A stretch of 57,307 nt of DNA from Lachnospiraceae bacterium (GCA_022768465.1 JALELZ010000030.1:1-57307), one strand, 5' to 3'. Positions 36,851-46,160 are shown, numbered from the stretch's first letter. Numbers and translations: made by a program. Notes: generated by a model from the sequence alone, not told the origin.

Positions 36851-36902
36851 TGGTTAAAGTTTGTATTTATTTCAATCGGCGGAAGCTCTTTGATATTTCG
36901 CA

Positions 36903-36940
36903 GTGCCGGGATCCTTTCACATTAATCATATCCCGGTGCT
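36903..36940 (+). terminator. Attenuator-like hairpin in the pyrG leader
   Basis: GTGCCGGGAT (36903-36912) pairs with ATCCCGGTGC (36930-36939, two G-T pairs), followed by TTTG. In many Gram-positive bacteria pyrG is controlled by a leader terminator that responds to CTP; a GGGC transcript start, needed for that mechanism, is not evident here. Confidence 0.5.
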
Positions 36941-37005
36941 TTGTTATGAAGAGACTTCTGTCAGTTTGTATTTGATTTTTATATATTTTCATCGGGAGGA
37001 ATGAC

Positions 37006-38616
37006 ATGACAAAGTACATCTTCGTCACCGGAGGAGTTGTTTCCGGTCTTGGCAAGGGCATAACAGCTGCATCTTTGGGAAGACTGCTCAAGGCACGCGG
37101 ACTCAAGGTGGCAGCACAGAAGCTGGATCCTTATATCAATGTGGATCCTGGAACAATGAGCCCTTATCAGCACGGCGAGGTATATGTCACAGAGGATGGA
37201 GCAGAGACTGACCTTGATCTCGGACATTATGAGAGATTTATAGATGAAGATCTTAATAAGTATTCCAATCTTACTACCGGAAAAGTGTATTCCAACGTTA
37301 TTTCCATGGAAAGACGCGGAGAATATCTCGGAAGAACAGTTCAGACTATTCCTCATATTACCAATGAGATAAAGAACTTTATATATAAGGTGGGCAACAG
37401 CACTAAGGCTGATGTTGTTATCACTGAGATCGGCGGAACAATAGGCGATATCGAGAGCCAGCCATTCATAGAGGCTATACGTCAGGTGGGTCATGAGGTC
37501 GGCAGTGAAAACAGCCTTTACATCCATGTAACACTTGTTCCTTATCTTAAGGCATCTGGAGAGCATAAGTCCAAGCCTACACAGCATTCCGTAAAGGAGC
37601 TTTTAGGCATGGGTATTAATCCGGATATCGTTGTATTGAGAGCTGATGAGGATATCACAGACAGCACTATCTTCAAGAAGATTGCTGATTTCTGCAATGT
37701 TAAGCCTGACTGTGTTATTGAAAACCTTACACTTCCTTACCTTTATGAAGCACCGATTTATCTCGAAAAGTCACACCTTTCAGATATTGTGTGCAGGGAG
37801 CTTAACATAAGCGCACCTAAGCCGGACCTTTCAGAGTGGAACGCTATGGTTGACCGCATTAAATCCAGCGAAACTATAGTTCGCATAGGTCTTGTAGGAA
37901 AGTATATTGCACTTCATGATGCTTACCTTTCTGTATCAGAGGCACTTAAGCATGCCGGATGGTCACTTTCATCAAATGTTATCATTGACTGGATCGATTC
38001 TGAGGAGATAACAGATGAGAATGCTGCCGAAAAACTGAGCAGTCTTGACGGAATCATTGTTCCGGGCGGATTCGGTGACAGAGGTATTGCAGGCATGATA
38101 GCTACTGCAAGATATGCAAGAGAAAATAACATTCCTTACTTCGGAATCTGTCTCGGAATGCAGATCGCAGTTATAGAGTATGCAAGAAATGTATGTGGAT
38201 TAACTGATGCCAACTCAGGAGAGTTTGCGCCGGGTTCACAGAACAAGGTTATCGACTTTATGCCGGGTCAGAGCGATGACATAGATAAGGGAGGTACACT
38301 CCGTCTCGGAAGCTATCCTTGTGATGTTCTTCCTGGAACAACTATGGAACGCTGCTACGGTATGCCTAAGATATCTGAGAGACATCGTCATCGTTATGAG
38401 TACAACAATGATTACAGAGATGTCCTTACAAATGCAGGACTTGCTATATGCGGTGTATCACCGGATAAGCGTCTTGTTGAGGCAGTGGAAATCAGTGATC
38501 GTCCTTTCTATGTAGGTGTTCAGTATCACCCAGAGTTCAAGAGCCGTCCTAACAGACCGCATCCTCTGTTTGTAGGCTTTATAGATGCTTCAATAAAGAA
38601 TAGAAAAACACGATAA
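37006..38616 (+). CDS. pyrG: CTP synthase
   Basis: This 536-aa enzyme aminates UTP to CTP with glutamine and ATP. The N-terminal synthetase domain starts [13 protein letters not shown], and the glutaminase domain carries GICLGMQ with the nucleophilic cysteine near residue 382 and VQYHPE near the end. GGGAGGAAT lies 5 nt before the ATG. Single gene with its own leader hairpin and terminator. Its product also serves as the end of the pyrimidine route fed by carAB and upp. Confidence 0.96.
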   Translation: MTKYIFVTGGVVSGLGKGITAASLGRLLKARGLKVAAQKLDPYINVDPGTMSPYQHGEVYVTEDGAETDLDLGHYERFIDEDLNKYSNLTTGKVYSNVISMERRGEYLGRTVQTIPHITNEIKNFIYKVGNSTKADVVITEIGGTIGDIESQPFIEAIRQVGHEVGSENSLYIHVTLVPYLKASGEHKSKPTQHSVKELLGMGINPDIVVLRADEDITDSTIFKKIADFCNVKPDCVIENLTLPYLYEAPIYLEKSHLSDIVCRELNISAPKPDLSEWNAMVDRIKSSETIVRIGLVGKYIALHDAYLSVSEALKHAGWSLSSNVIIDWIDSEEITDENAAEKLSSLDGIIVPGGFGDRGIAGMIATARYARENNIPYFGICLGMQIAVIEYARNVCGLTDANSGEFAPGSQNKVIDFMPGQSDDIDKGGTLRLGSYPCDVLPGTTMERCYGMPKISERHRHRYEYNNDYRDVLTNAGLAICGVSPDKRLVEAVEISDRPFYVGVQYHPEFKSRPNRPHPLFVGFIDASIKNRKTR

Positions 38617-38624
38617 TAAATATA

Positions 38625-38663
38625 AAAAGGCTCACGCATTGATGATTCGGTGCGTGAGCTTTT
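38625..38663 (+). terminator. Terminator after pyrG
   Basis: A perfect 9-bp stem (38630-38638 with 38651-38659) extended by flanking A/T pairs ends in TTTT. A-rich flank on the other side makes it potentially bidirectional. Confidence 0.85.
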
Positions 38664-38680
38664 CTGACTGTTGGTTATAT

Positions 38681-38733
38681 AGTTATAGGGCAAGTGCTAT
38701 AAGTGTCATAAGGTTATAGGCAAAAAAGTGTTG
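38681..38733. repeat. GTTATAGG..CAAAAAAGTGTTG repeats
   Basis: GGTTATAGGCAAAAAAGTGTTG at 38712-38733 closely matches the motif at 6008, and GTTATAGGGCAAGTG at 38682 is a second, weaker copy. It lies just beyond the end of the minus-strand ANTAR gene. Confidence 0.5.
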
Positions 38734-38769
38734 TTTTGAACCGTGGATCAGCTAAGAAAACATTAAAGC

Positions 38770-39360
38770 TTATTTTTCTTCGTACTGGCTTATGATGTGC
38801 TCGGCGACCAGACGCTTTGAGCATCTGTCGTCCATAGCCTTTTTCTCGATAAAGCGGTGTGCATCTGGCTCCGTCATATGTGCATGATCGATGAGCAGCC
38901 ATTTAGCTTTGTTGACTATACGCATTTCTTCAATCTTGTCATTTACCGTATCCTGCTTCTGGATAATTCGTTTTATTCTTTCTGAAGCAGCACATATAAA
39001 TCCCAAAGCCTGACGAAGTGAACCTTCGGTAATCGGCTTCGCCATAGTCATAACTCCGTGCTCTATTGCCTTATAGTATACCTCATCATAAAATTCATTT
39101 CCGACTAAAAGAAGAACTCCTGCCTCAGAGCGGTCGCAGACATCAGCAGCAAAGCGACTTCCAAAGTCATCGGGAAGAGGTGCATTTATTATAACAATGT
39201 CAAAGCCCTTGTCAAACACGATCCTGCGGGCATCCTCAACAGTTTTAACAAACATAAGAGGCCAGTACTGATTGCTTGGGAGAAGCTTTTGTATGGAATT
39301 ATTAAATTTTTCGCCTGAGGATACTACAAGTACACTGTAGGTGTGATCTGAAAAAACCAT
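38770..39360 (-). CDS. ANTAR-domain antiterminator with pseudo-receiver
   Basis: This 196-aa protein has a receiver-like domain (about 1-120) in which the phosphoacceptor position reads N59 (IVIINAPLP), so it is probably not phosphorylated. A coiled-coil stretch (about 125-145) leads to a C-terminal ANTAR domain (KAKWLLIDHAHMTEPDAHRFIEKKAMD). ANTAR domains bind paired RNA hairpins with six-base loops and prevent termination. It is encoded 115 nt after glnA in the same orientation, as in other Clostridia where such proteins respond to nitrogen status. Its likely RNA target lies in the glnA leader at 40792-40829. Confidence 0.88.
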   Translation of the reverse strand: MVFSDHTYSVLVVSSGEKFNNSIQKLLPSNQYWPLMFVKTVEDARRIVFDKGFDIVIINAPLPDDFGSRFAADVCDRSEAGVLLLVGNEFYDEVYYKAIEHGVMTMAKPITEGSLRQALGFICAASERIKRIIQKQDTVNDKIEEMRIVNKAKWLLIDHAHMTEPDAHRFIEKKAMDDRCSKRLVAEHIISQYEEK

Positions 39361-39475
39361 ATTTGCTCCTCCTTTCTGTAGTTATTTTTATGCGCTGTAA
39401 TTTGAAAGCTTATTTAAGGTTTCGAAACTTACGCTGAAACTGAAGCTTTGCGATCGATCGGGTTTTGTGTCTGCG

Positions 39476-40687
39476 TCAGCACTCACAGTAATGGCGTATG
39501 AGAGATTCCGGAAGTATCTCATTTATAAAGCTGCTTTCATATGCCAGTTTTCTAGCCTTCTCAATATTAGAAGGAAGCTTTGAAAATCTGTTAATGATAT
39601 CTTCATTTGCAAGATAAAGGTCTATATCACAGGCATCAGAAAGCTTTAGCTGCTCTTTTATACCGTGGAGTCCGGCATAGATAAGCAGTGCAAGTGCGAT
39701 ATAAGGATTTGCAGTTGGGTCAGGTGAACGCAGCTCTGCAGTTCTAGCTCCGTCAGGAGCAGGAGGTATACGGAAAAGGTGTGATCTGTCACCCGCCGAC
39801 CAGCTGATGAATCTCGGAGCCTTGTCACGACCGAGTCTTTCATAGGAATTTGCTACAGGATCCAAGAAGACAGTCATATCACTTATTTTGTCCATTATGC
39901 CGGCGATGACATTATCAAGAAGATCTCTGTTGTCCTCAGATGTGACTTCTATGCTTATATGCAGTCCGCTTCCCGGAAGACCGATCACAGGCTTTGGAGA
40001 AAAATCTGCAAAAAGTCCGTTTCTTGCTGCAATGGTCTTTACTACCGAGATGAAGGTGACAGCGTTATCAGCGCAGCTAAGAGGTTCAGCACTGACGAAA
40101 TCAATTTCATTTTGTCCCGGGCCTTCCTCATGATGGGAGCTTTCCGGCTGTATGCCCATACGCTCCAGGGTGAGCTGGATCTCACGTCTGACATTTTCAC
40201 CCTTATCTGCCGGCGCTATGTCCATATAGCCTGCATTATCATGAGGGACAGCAGTAGGGGTGCCGTCCTCATCGGTCTTAAAAAGATAAAATTCCATGGA
40301 TGTGCCGAAGCGGAATTTGATGCCGCAGTCTGCTGCCTTTGAAACTGCTTCCTCCAATAAATGTCTGCAGTCGGCGCAATAAGGAGTTCCGTCAGCATGA
40401 GTGACATTGCAGAACATACGGACAACGCGTCCGCTCTCAGGTCTCCAAGGAAGCTGTGTCAGTGTTGAAGGATCCGGATGCAGAAACAGATCCGAGGCAT
40501 TATCCGCATCAAAGCCTGTTATGGCTGAAGCGTCTACCGGCATGCCTAAGCGGAAGGCTCTTTCAAGCTCATAAGGCATTATGGCCATATTTTTCTGGTT
40601 TCCGTAAATATCACAGAAGGCAAGACGGATGAATTTAACATCCTCCTCACGAACATATTGGATGACTTCGGATACTGAATATTTCAT
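39476..40687 (-). CDS. glnA: Glutamine synthetase family protein
   Basis: This 403-aa protein has the GS beta-grasp and catalytic domains and is shorter than the usual ~444. Metal and substrate residues visible: E132 (MEFYLF), E188/E194 (HHEEGPGQNEID), the histidine of GSGLHIS, the NSYERL loop and the RTAELRSPDPTANPY segment. The position of E129 of the enteric enzyme is S130 here (GTSME), one ligand of the second metal. The adjacent ANTAR gene and the attenuator leader support a nitrogen-assimilation role. Alternatively it is a gamma-glutamyl ligase relative. The start follows AGGAGCAT. Confidence 0.88.
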   Translation of the reverse strand: MKYSVSEVIQYVREEDVKFIRLAFCDIYGNQKNMAIMPYELERAFRLGMPVDASAITGFDADNASDLFLHPDPSTLTQLPWRPESGRVVRMFCNVTHADGTPYCADCRHLLEEAVSKAADCGIKFRFGTSMEFYLFKTDEDGTPTAVPHDNAGYMDIAPADKGENVRREIQLTLERMGIQPESSHHEEGPGQNEIDFVSAEPLSCADNAVTFISVVKTIAARNGLFADFSPKPVIGLPGSGLHISIEVTSEDNRDLLDNVIAGIMDKISDMTVFLDPVANSYERLGRDKAPRFISWSAGDRSHLFRIPPAPDGARTAELRSPDPTANPYIALALLIYAGLHGIKEQLKLSDACDIDLYLANEDIINRFSKLPSNIEKARKLAYESSFINEILPESLIRHYCEC

Positions 40688-40701
40688 AGTATGCTCCTGT
40701 T

Positions 40702-40750
40702 ATAATAATAAATGCCTCGGAAAAGCCTGAAAAGACTTATACCAAAGCAT
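40702..40750 (-). terminator. Leader terminator of glnA with overlapping antiterminator
   Basis: On the minus strand ATGCTTTGG (complement of 40742-40750) pairs with CCGAGGCAT (complement of 40712-40720), followed by TTATTATTAT. A competing stem, CTTATAC (complement of 40764-40770) with GTATAAG (complement of 40736-40742), traps the 5' arm in its loop, so only one can form. Confidence 0.6.
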
Positions 40751-40769
40751 AGGATCGAAAACTGTATAA

Positions 40770-40829
40770 GGCTGTCCGAACAGCCAAAACTAAGTAAGAT
40801 GATCTCTTACTTTTGTTCGACTCTGAACA
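40770..40829 (-). promoter_or_regulatory. Candidate ANTAR-binding hairpins in the glnA leader
   Basis: On the minus strand the first hairpin is TGTTC-AGAGTC-GAACA (40814-40829), a six-base loop with A at position 1 and G at position 4 as in known ANTAR targets. It is followed by AAGTAAGA/TCTTACTT (40792-40812, 5-base loop) and GGCTG-TTCGGA-CAGCC (40770-40785, six-base loop). Confidence 0.6.
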
Positions 40830-40838
40830 CTTAATAAA

Positions 40839-40867
40839 AAGATAGAAGTTAAAGGAACGATTGTCAA
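40839..40867 (-). promoter_or_regulatory. Promoter of glnA
   Basis: On the minus strand a perfect TTGACA (complement of 40862-40867) and TATCTT (complement of 40839-40844) are 17 bp apart. The predicted start lies just before the first leader hairpin. Confidence 0.7.
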
Positions 40868-40920
40868 GATAAAATATCGCGCTAATGAGTATTATTCGTT
40901 ATACAATTAGCCAAAATCGC

Positions 40921-40948
40921 TTGATTAATAATCGAATATAGGTAAAAT
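40921..40948 (+). promoter_or_regulatory. Possible promoter of purA
   Basis: TTGATT (40921-40926) and TAAAAT (40943-40948) are 16 bp apart. The 155-nt leader can pair AACAGC with GCTGTT, and carries TGTTCGGACAGC, also present in the glnA leader. I see no clear paired PurR boxes. Confidence 0.4.
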
Positions 40949-41103
40949 ATAAGAGTGGCATTTTGTGTCGGTGATGGCTGACAGCAGAAACCGCATAAAT
41001 TTATTATTCAGATTAAAACAGCAAAAGGAGCTGCATCCTTAAGCCCCGTTCATTATTTATGTTCGGACAGCTGTTAATGTTATTAAACGGAGGCGAGAGA
41101 CAT

Positions 41104-42378
41104 ATGTCAAATTGTGCTATCGTAGGTATTAACTGGGGAGATGAAGGTAAGGGCCGTATGGTCGACCTGCTTACAGAGGATTATGATGTTGTAGTCAGAT
41201 TCCAGGGAGGCGGAAATGCCGGTCATACCGTAATCAATGAATTCGGTAAGTTCGCACTGCATCTTCTTCCATCAGGTATCTTCAGAAAGGGCACTGTCAA
41301 CATACTTGGAAACGGAGTTGCTCTTGATGCAGAAAACCTTTCAAAGGAGATTGATCAGGTTATATCACAGGGTGTTGATATTAATCCTTCAAATCTTATG
41401 ATAAGTGAGAGAGCTTCACTGCTCCTTCCTTGGCACAGAGACTTAGACGGACTTGAGGAAGCAAGACTTGCAGATAAAAAGTTCGGATCAACAAAGCAGG
41501 GTATCGCTCCGTTCTATTCGGATAAGTATCAGAAGAAGACTATCCTTGCAGGAGAGCTTTTTTACACTGAGCATCTTAAGCAGCATGTTGCTGATATTAT
41601 GGAGTGGAAGAACCTCACTCTTCAGAATGTTTACGGCGCAGAGCCTTATACACTTGAGGGCATCATGAACTGGCTCAATGAATACGGCGAGAAGATCAAG
41701 CCTTTCGTATGCGATACCAGACGCTTTATGAAGAAGGCTCAGGCTGAAGGGAAGAGCATACTTTTCGAGGCTCAGCTAGGATCACTCAGAGATCTTGATA
41801 ACGGTATCCATCCATTTACAACATCATCCAACACCATAGCTTCATATGCACCTGTAGGTTCAGGCCTTACAGATGCAAAGGTTGACAGAATAGTAGGTGT
41901 TGTTAAGGCATATTCATCATGTGTAGGAGAAGGACCTTTCACCTGTGAATGGTTCGGCAAGGAGGCTGACGAACTCAGAGATGCAGGCGGAGAGTACGGA
42001 GCAAAGACCGGAAGACCGAGAAGAGTAGGTCCTATCGATATTGTGGCTACACGCTACGGTGTTGAGCTCCAGGGCGCTACAGAGATAGCTCTTACAAAGC
42101 TGGATGTCCTCAATTATATGGACAAGATCCCGGTATGCACAAAGTATATCGTTAACGGTGAAGAAACAGAGGATTTCCCATTCCCTGTACTTCTTAAAGA
42201 TGCTAAGCCTGTATTCGAATACATGGACGGCTGGAAATGCGATATAACCGGAATCAGAAAGTTTGAGGATCTTCCTGAGGCGGCTCAGAAATATGTAGAG
42301 TATGTGGAGAAGGCTATAGGCTGCCGCATATCTTATGTTTCGGTAGGCGCTGAGAGAGATGAGTACATAAAGAGATAA
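41104..42378 (+). CDS. purA: Adenylosuccinate synthetase
   Basis: This 424-aa enzyme uses GTP and aspartate to turn IMP into adenylosuccinate. The N-terminal GDEGKGRMVD P-loop and the GNAGHTV segment are intact, as is the C-terminal GVELQGATEIALTKLDVL. I start at ATG 41104, with GGAGG 10 nt upstream; the upstream in-frame codons from 41059 do not resemble the family. purB follows after 182 nt, so the two AMP-branch enzymes are neighbours. Confidence 0.96.
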   Translation: MSNCAIVGINWGDEGKGRMVDLLTEDYDVVVRFQGGGNAGHTVINEFGKFALHLLPSGIFRKGTVNILGNGVALDAENLSKEIDQVISQGVDINPSNLMISERASLLLPWHRDLDGLEEARLADKKFGSTKQGIAPFYSDKYQKKTILAGELFYTEHLKQHVADIMEWKNLTLQNVYGAEPYTLEGIMNWLNEYGEKIKPFVCDTRRFMKKAQAEGKSILFEAQLGSLRDLDNGIHPFTTSSNTIASYAPVGSGLTDAKVDRIVGVVKAYSSCVGEGPFTCEWFGKEADELRDAGGEYGAKTGRPRRVGPIDIVATRYGVELQGATEIALTKLDVLNYMDKIPVCTKYIVNGEETEDFPFPVLLKDAKPVFEYMDGWKCDITGIRKFEDLPEAAQKYVEYVEKAIGCRISYVSVGAERDEYIKR

Positions 42379-42560
42379 TATTGATCCGCCTTTTAACTGC
42401 GGCAGTGATCTGCCTTAAGCAGCTGAAATCCGAAATATCAGACATGAGCAGGCAGTAGTGCGGCAGCATTAACCCTGATGTTTGCAGCGCTTTTGAAGTT
42501 TAACAGACAGATAAAGCGCTGTTGCTTTATACATTATAATTAAGGAGATATTTGATCCAA

Positions 42561-43976
42561 ATGAATAATAGTTACGAATCACCTTTGTCACAGCGATATG
42601 CATCAGAATATATGCTGAAGCTTTTTTCAGCAGATACAAGATATCAGACATGGAGAAAGCTTTGGGTAGTGCTTGCAGAGGCAGAGCATGAGCTTGGACT
42701 TCCTGTAACCAAGGAGCAGGTTGAAGAGCTTAAGGCACATATCACAGATATAGATTATGACGTTGTAAGAGCCCGTGAAAAGGAAGTGCGTCATGACGTT
42801 ATGGCTCATGTGTATGCATACGGCAAGGTTGCACCTAAGGCAGCAGGTATCATACATTTAGGAGCAACAAGCTGTTATGTAACAGACAATGCCGACCTTA
42901 TTATTTATCGTGACGGACTTGTTCATCTTAAGGAGGAGCTTAAATCCGTTATAAAATCTCTCAGTATATTTGCTGATCGCTATAAGGCACTTCCAACATT
43001 AGGCTATACACATTATCAGCCGGCTCAGCTTGTCACTGTAGGTAAGAGAGCCAGCCTTTGGATACAGGATCTTGTTTCGGATCTTGATGAGCTTGAGTAT
43101 GTACTCGGCACTATGAAGCTTCGCGGAATGAGAGGAACAACTGGTACAGAAGCAAGCTTCATGGATCTCTATGAGGGAGACGAGGCAAAGATTGACAAGA
43201 TGAATCAGATGCTATGTGACCACTTCGGATTCAAGGAAGTTTATGATGTCTGCGGACAGACATATCCTAGAAAGCAGGATTCACGTATCCTCAATGTGCT
43301 CTCATCAATTGCTCAGAGCTGCTACCGCATGGCTAATGATATCAGACTTTTACAGCATGACAGACAGATAGACGAGCCGTTTGAGGAGAACCAGATCGGT
43401 TCATCAGCTATGCCTTATAAGAGAAATCCTATGCGCTGCGAGCGTATATGCTCACTCGCAAGATATCTCATGGCAGATGCAATGAATGCCCCTATGACAG
43501 CTTCTACACAGTGGCTTGAGAGAACTCTCGATGATTCTGCAAACAGACGTATATCTATGCCTGAAGGCTTCCTCTGTGCCGATGCAATACTTAAGATTGC
43601 CGGAAATGTTGCTGCAGGAATGAGAGTTAACGAAAAGGTTATTGAGAGCGCTGTTATGGAATATCTTCCGTTTATTGCTACCGAAAATATCATGATGGAG
43701 GCAGTAAAGAAGGGAGGAAATCGTCAGGAGCTTCATGAGATTATAAGAGGCTGCACAATGACAGCAACAGCACGTATGAAGAACGGCGAGAAGGGCGGAC
43801 TTATGGATCTGCTTGCTGCAGAGCCTAAGTTAGGGCTTAAGGAAGGCGAGATCAATGATATCTTAAAGCCTTCAAAGTATATCGGACGCTGTCCTCAGCA
43901 GGTTGATGCACTTCTTAAGAAGATCGAGCCTATGATCGCCGGAGCACATACTACGGTTGAAGAAATCAACATCTGA
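42561..43976 (+). CDS. purB: Adenylosuccinate lyase
   Basis: This 471-aa fumarase-superfamily enzyme removes fumarate from adenylosuccinate and from SAICAR, so it acts twice in purine synthesis. The signature GSSAMPYKRNPMRCE (around residue 278) and the HxGATS segment (HLGATSCYVTDNADL) are present. The start is ATG 42561 by family N-terminus (SYESPLSQRYAS); a TTG at 42552 is closer to AAGGAGAT and cannot be excluded. A C-terminal ADSL_C-like region completes the protein. Confidence 0.95.
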   Translation: MNNSYESPLSQRYASEYMLKLFSADTRYQTWRKLWVVLAEAEHELGLPVTKEQVEELKAHITDIDYDVVRAREKEVRHDVMAHVYAYGKVAPKAAGIIHLGATSCYVTDNADLIIYRDGLVHLKEELKSVIKSLSIFADRYKALPTLGYTHYQPAQLVTVGKRASLWIQDLVSDLDELEYVLGTMKLRGMRGTTGTEASFMDLYEGDEAKIDKMNQMLCDHFGFKEVYDVCGQTYPRKQDSRILNVLSSIAQSCYRMANDIRLLQHDRQIDEPFEENQIGSSAMPYKRNPMRCERICSLARYLMADAMNAPMTASTQWLERTLDDSANRRISMPEGFLCADAILKIAGNVAAGMRVNEKVIESAVMEYLPFIATENIMMEAVKKGGNRQELHEIIRGCTMTATARMKNGEKGGLMDLLAAEPKLGLKEGEINDILKPSKYIGRCPQQVDALLKKIEPMIAGAHTTVEEINI

Positions 43977-44043
43977 TAAATACCTAATTAGTATAAATAT
44001 CAGATAATTCTAAAAATAAATAGATTACTCAGGAGAAAAAATA

Positions 44044-44868
44044 ATGGATAATTTTACAACAACAGGATTCCGCGGAGACGATCAGTACGTTGCATCTGAG
44101 GACCTGCTTTCAACCGTCAACATTGCTATGGCGCTGGAAAAACCGCTTCTTGTAAAGGGTGAGCCGGGAACAGGTAAGACAAAGCTTGCCGAGGCTATTG
44201 CACATGCACTCGGAAAGAAGCTTATCATCTGGAACATAAAGTCAACAACCAAGGCGCAGGACGGACTCTATGTTTATGACGTAGTTCAGAGACTTTATGA
44301 TTCACAGTTCGGAACAAGCGGAGTAGAGGATATAGCAAAGTACATCAAGTTAGGAAAATTAGGAGATGCTTTTACTTCAGATGAGCAGGTAGTCCTTCTT
44401 ATTGATGAGATCGATAAGGCAGATATTGAGTTCCCAAATGACCTTTTATGGGAGCTTGACAAGATGGAGTTCAATATCCCTGAGACAGGCGAGACAATAA
44501 CCGCCAAGAAGAGACCGGTGGTTATTATCACATCAAATGCTGAAAAGGAGCTTCCTGATGCGTTCTTAAGAAGATGTATCTTCCATTACATCGAGTTCCC
44601 TGATCAGGCACAGATGAAAGAGATCATTAAGGTTCATTTCGAGAATCTTGACGAAAAGCTCTTAAGTCAGGCTATGGCTGCATTCTATATGATCAGAGAG
44701 ATCGGCAACATAGATAAGAAGCCGAGCACATCAGAGCTTATTGACTGGATCCGTGCTCTTTCCACAAGCGGAGTTGACCCGGATAAGATCAAGAAAGAGA
44801 TACCTTTTGCCGGGGTTCTTCTTAAAAAGGACAAGGATCTTGTAACATTAGCAAAAAATTTAAGATAA
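44044..44868 (+). CDS. MoxR-type AAA+ ATPase
   Basis: This 274-aa ATPase has Walker A GEPGTGKT (residues 39-46), Walker B VVLLIDEIDKAD (around 117-128) and a sensor-1 region VVIITSNAEKELPDAFLRR with arginine finger. MoxR ATPases act as chaperones for metal insertion or complex remodelling, nearly always with a VWA-domain partner. That partner is encoded 16 nt downstream. The client is not encoded nearby, so the role of the pair is open. Confidence 0.88.
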   Translation: MDNFTTTGFRGDDQYVASEDLLSTVNIAMALEKPLLVKGEPGTGKTKLAEAIAHALGKKLIIWNIKSTTKAQDGLYVYDVVQRLYDSQFGTSGVEDIAKYIKLGKLGDAFTSDEQVVLLIDEIDKADIEFPNDLLWELDKMEFNIPETGETITAKKRPVVIITSNAEKELPDAFLRRCIFHYIEFPDQAQMKEIIKVHFENLDEKLLSQAMAAFYMIREIGNIDKKPSTSELIDWIRALSTSGVDPDKIKKEIPFAGVLLKKDKDLVTLAKNLR

Positions 44869-44884
44869 TAGGCAGGGATATATT

Positions 44885-46087
44885 ATGTTCCTGAATTTCT
44901 TTTACGCACTTAGGAAAAACGGCCTGGACGTGTCGGTGGGTGAATGGATGACTCTTATGGATGCCCTTGAAAAAGGACTTCATCATCAGAGCTTTACCGG
45001 ATTTTACTACCTTGCACGTGCTATCGTTATAAAGACTGAGGCGGAGTTTGATAAATATGATCAGACCTTTGCGGAAGTCTTTAGAGATGTACCGTTCGAA
45101 GGCCCTGTTCCGGATGAGGTCATGAACTGGCTTAAGAAGCCGAAGGATCACCTTGGCAGAGAGTTTGAAGATGAAAAGTTAGATGGCTTCTATAAGGATC
45201 AGGACTTCAAGGATCTTCTCAAAAAGATGGAGGAGACTCTTAAAAAGCAGGACGGAGAGCATAATGGCGGTACAAAATGGGTTGGAACCCAGGGACGTAC
45301 GGGCTACGGAAACAGCGGATGGTTTCCGAACGGCATAAGAATAGCCGGTGAAAGTATGCACAGAACGGCAATGACTGTTGCAACGGACAGAACATTTAAG
45401 GACTTCCGTACCGATAAGACTCTGGATACAAGATCTTATCAGATGGCCTTCAGAAAGCTTCGTGCATTTTCAACTGACGATCCGACCGCCGAAAAAGAGC
45501 TCGATATCGAAGGTACTATCAGCGACACCTGTAATAATGCCGGCAATCTGAAGCTTAGATATAAGAATCCTCGTAAGAATGCCATTAAGCTTTTATTGCT
45601 TATGGACAGCGGAGGATCAATGGACTGGTACAACGGCATATGCAATATGCTGTTTCAGGCTGCAACCAAGACAAACTACTTCAAGGAGCTGCATACATAT
45701 TATTTCCACAACTGTATTTATGAGACCATGTATACCGATCCGCGCATGAGGATGCAGGACGGCATATCCACAGAATGGATACTCAATAACTACAGCAGTG
45801 AATATAAGGTCATAATAGTCGGAGATGCGGCTATGAACCCTTATGAGATAGTAGAGCATCGCTATGACTGGAGAAATAAGACATACCAGCAGTATTCGGG
45901 AATGGAATGGCTGGAGCGTTTTAAGGCACAGTACAGATATTTGATCTGGCTCAATCCTGAACCGCTTCCGCAGTACAGAAACTTCTGGTCACAGACACAT
46001 CTTGATCTTGCACAGAAATTCAAGATGTATGATCTTTCGGTTGACGGACTTGAGCAGGGAATCAAGGCCCTCATGGCGAGAAAGTAA
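44885..46087 (+). CDS. VWA-domain protein (CoxE-like) partner of the MoxR ATPase
   Basis: This 400-aa protein has an N-terminal helical region (about 1-110), a charged middle with KKPKDHLGREFEDEKL, and a C-terminal von Willebrand A fold. The MIDAS reads DSGGS (D241-S245), where the consensus is DxSxS; glycine at the third position would change metal coordination. The family is VWA_CoxE, whose best known member helps copper/molybdenum maturation of CO dehydrogenase. A MoxR-CoxE pair without a known client suggests an unassigned maturation or remodelling system. Confidence 0.85.
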   Translation: MFLNFFYALRKNGLDVSVGEWMTLMDALEKGLHHQSFTGFYYLARAIVIKTEAEFDKYDQTFAEVFRDVPFEGPVPDEVMNWLKKPKDHLGREFEDEKLDGFYKDQDFKDLLKKMEETLKKQDGEHNGGTKWVGTQGRTGYGNSGWFPNGIRIAGESMHRTAMTVATDRTFKDFRTDKTLDTRSYQMAFRKLRAFSTDDPTAEKELDIEGTISDTCNNAGNLKLRYKNPRKNAIKLLLLMDSGGSMDWYNGICNMLFQAATKTNYFKELHTYYFHNCIYETMYTDPRMRMQDGISTEWILNNYSSEYKVIIVGDAAMNPYEIVEHRYDWRNKTYQQYSGMEWLERFKAQYRYLIWLNPEPLPQYRNFWSQTHLDLAQKFKMYDLSVDGLEQGIKALMARK

Positions 46088-46123
46088 AAAGTATTCAAAA
46101 GCTGAAGAGCTTAAATACGGATG

Positions 46124-46160
46124 AAAAAGAGCGTCGGCATTATGCCGGCGCTCATATTTT
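46124..46160. terminator. Bidirectional terminator between convergent operons
   Basis: An almost perfect palindrome (46129-46153) has an A run on its left and a T-rich stretch on its right, so it can stop transcripts from both sides. Confidence 0.8.

Noticed and set aside
40770-41075. PurR boxes between glnA and purA
   Set aside because: CCGAACA-like cores occur, but without the AT-rich flank and the paired inverted spacing of true PurBoxes; one lies within a leader hairpin.
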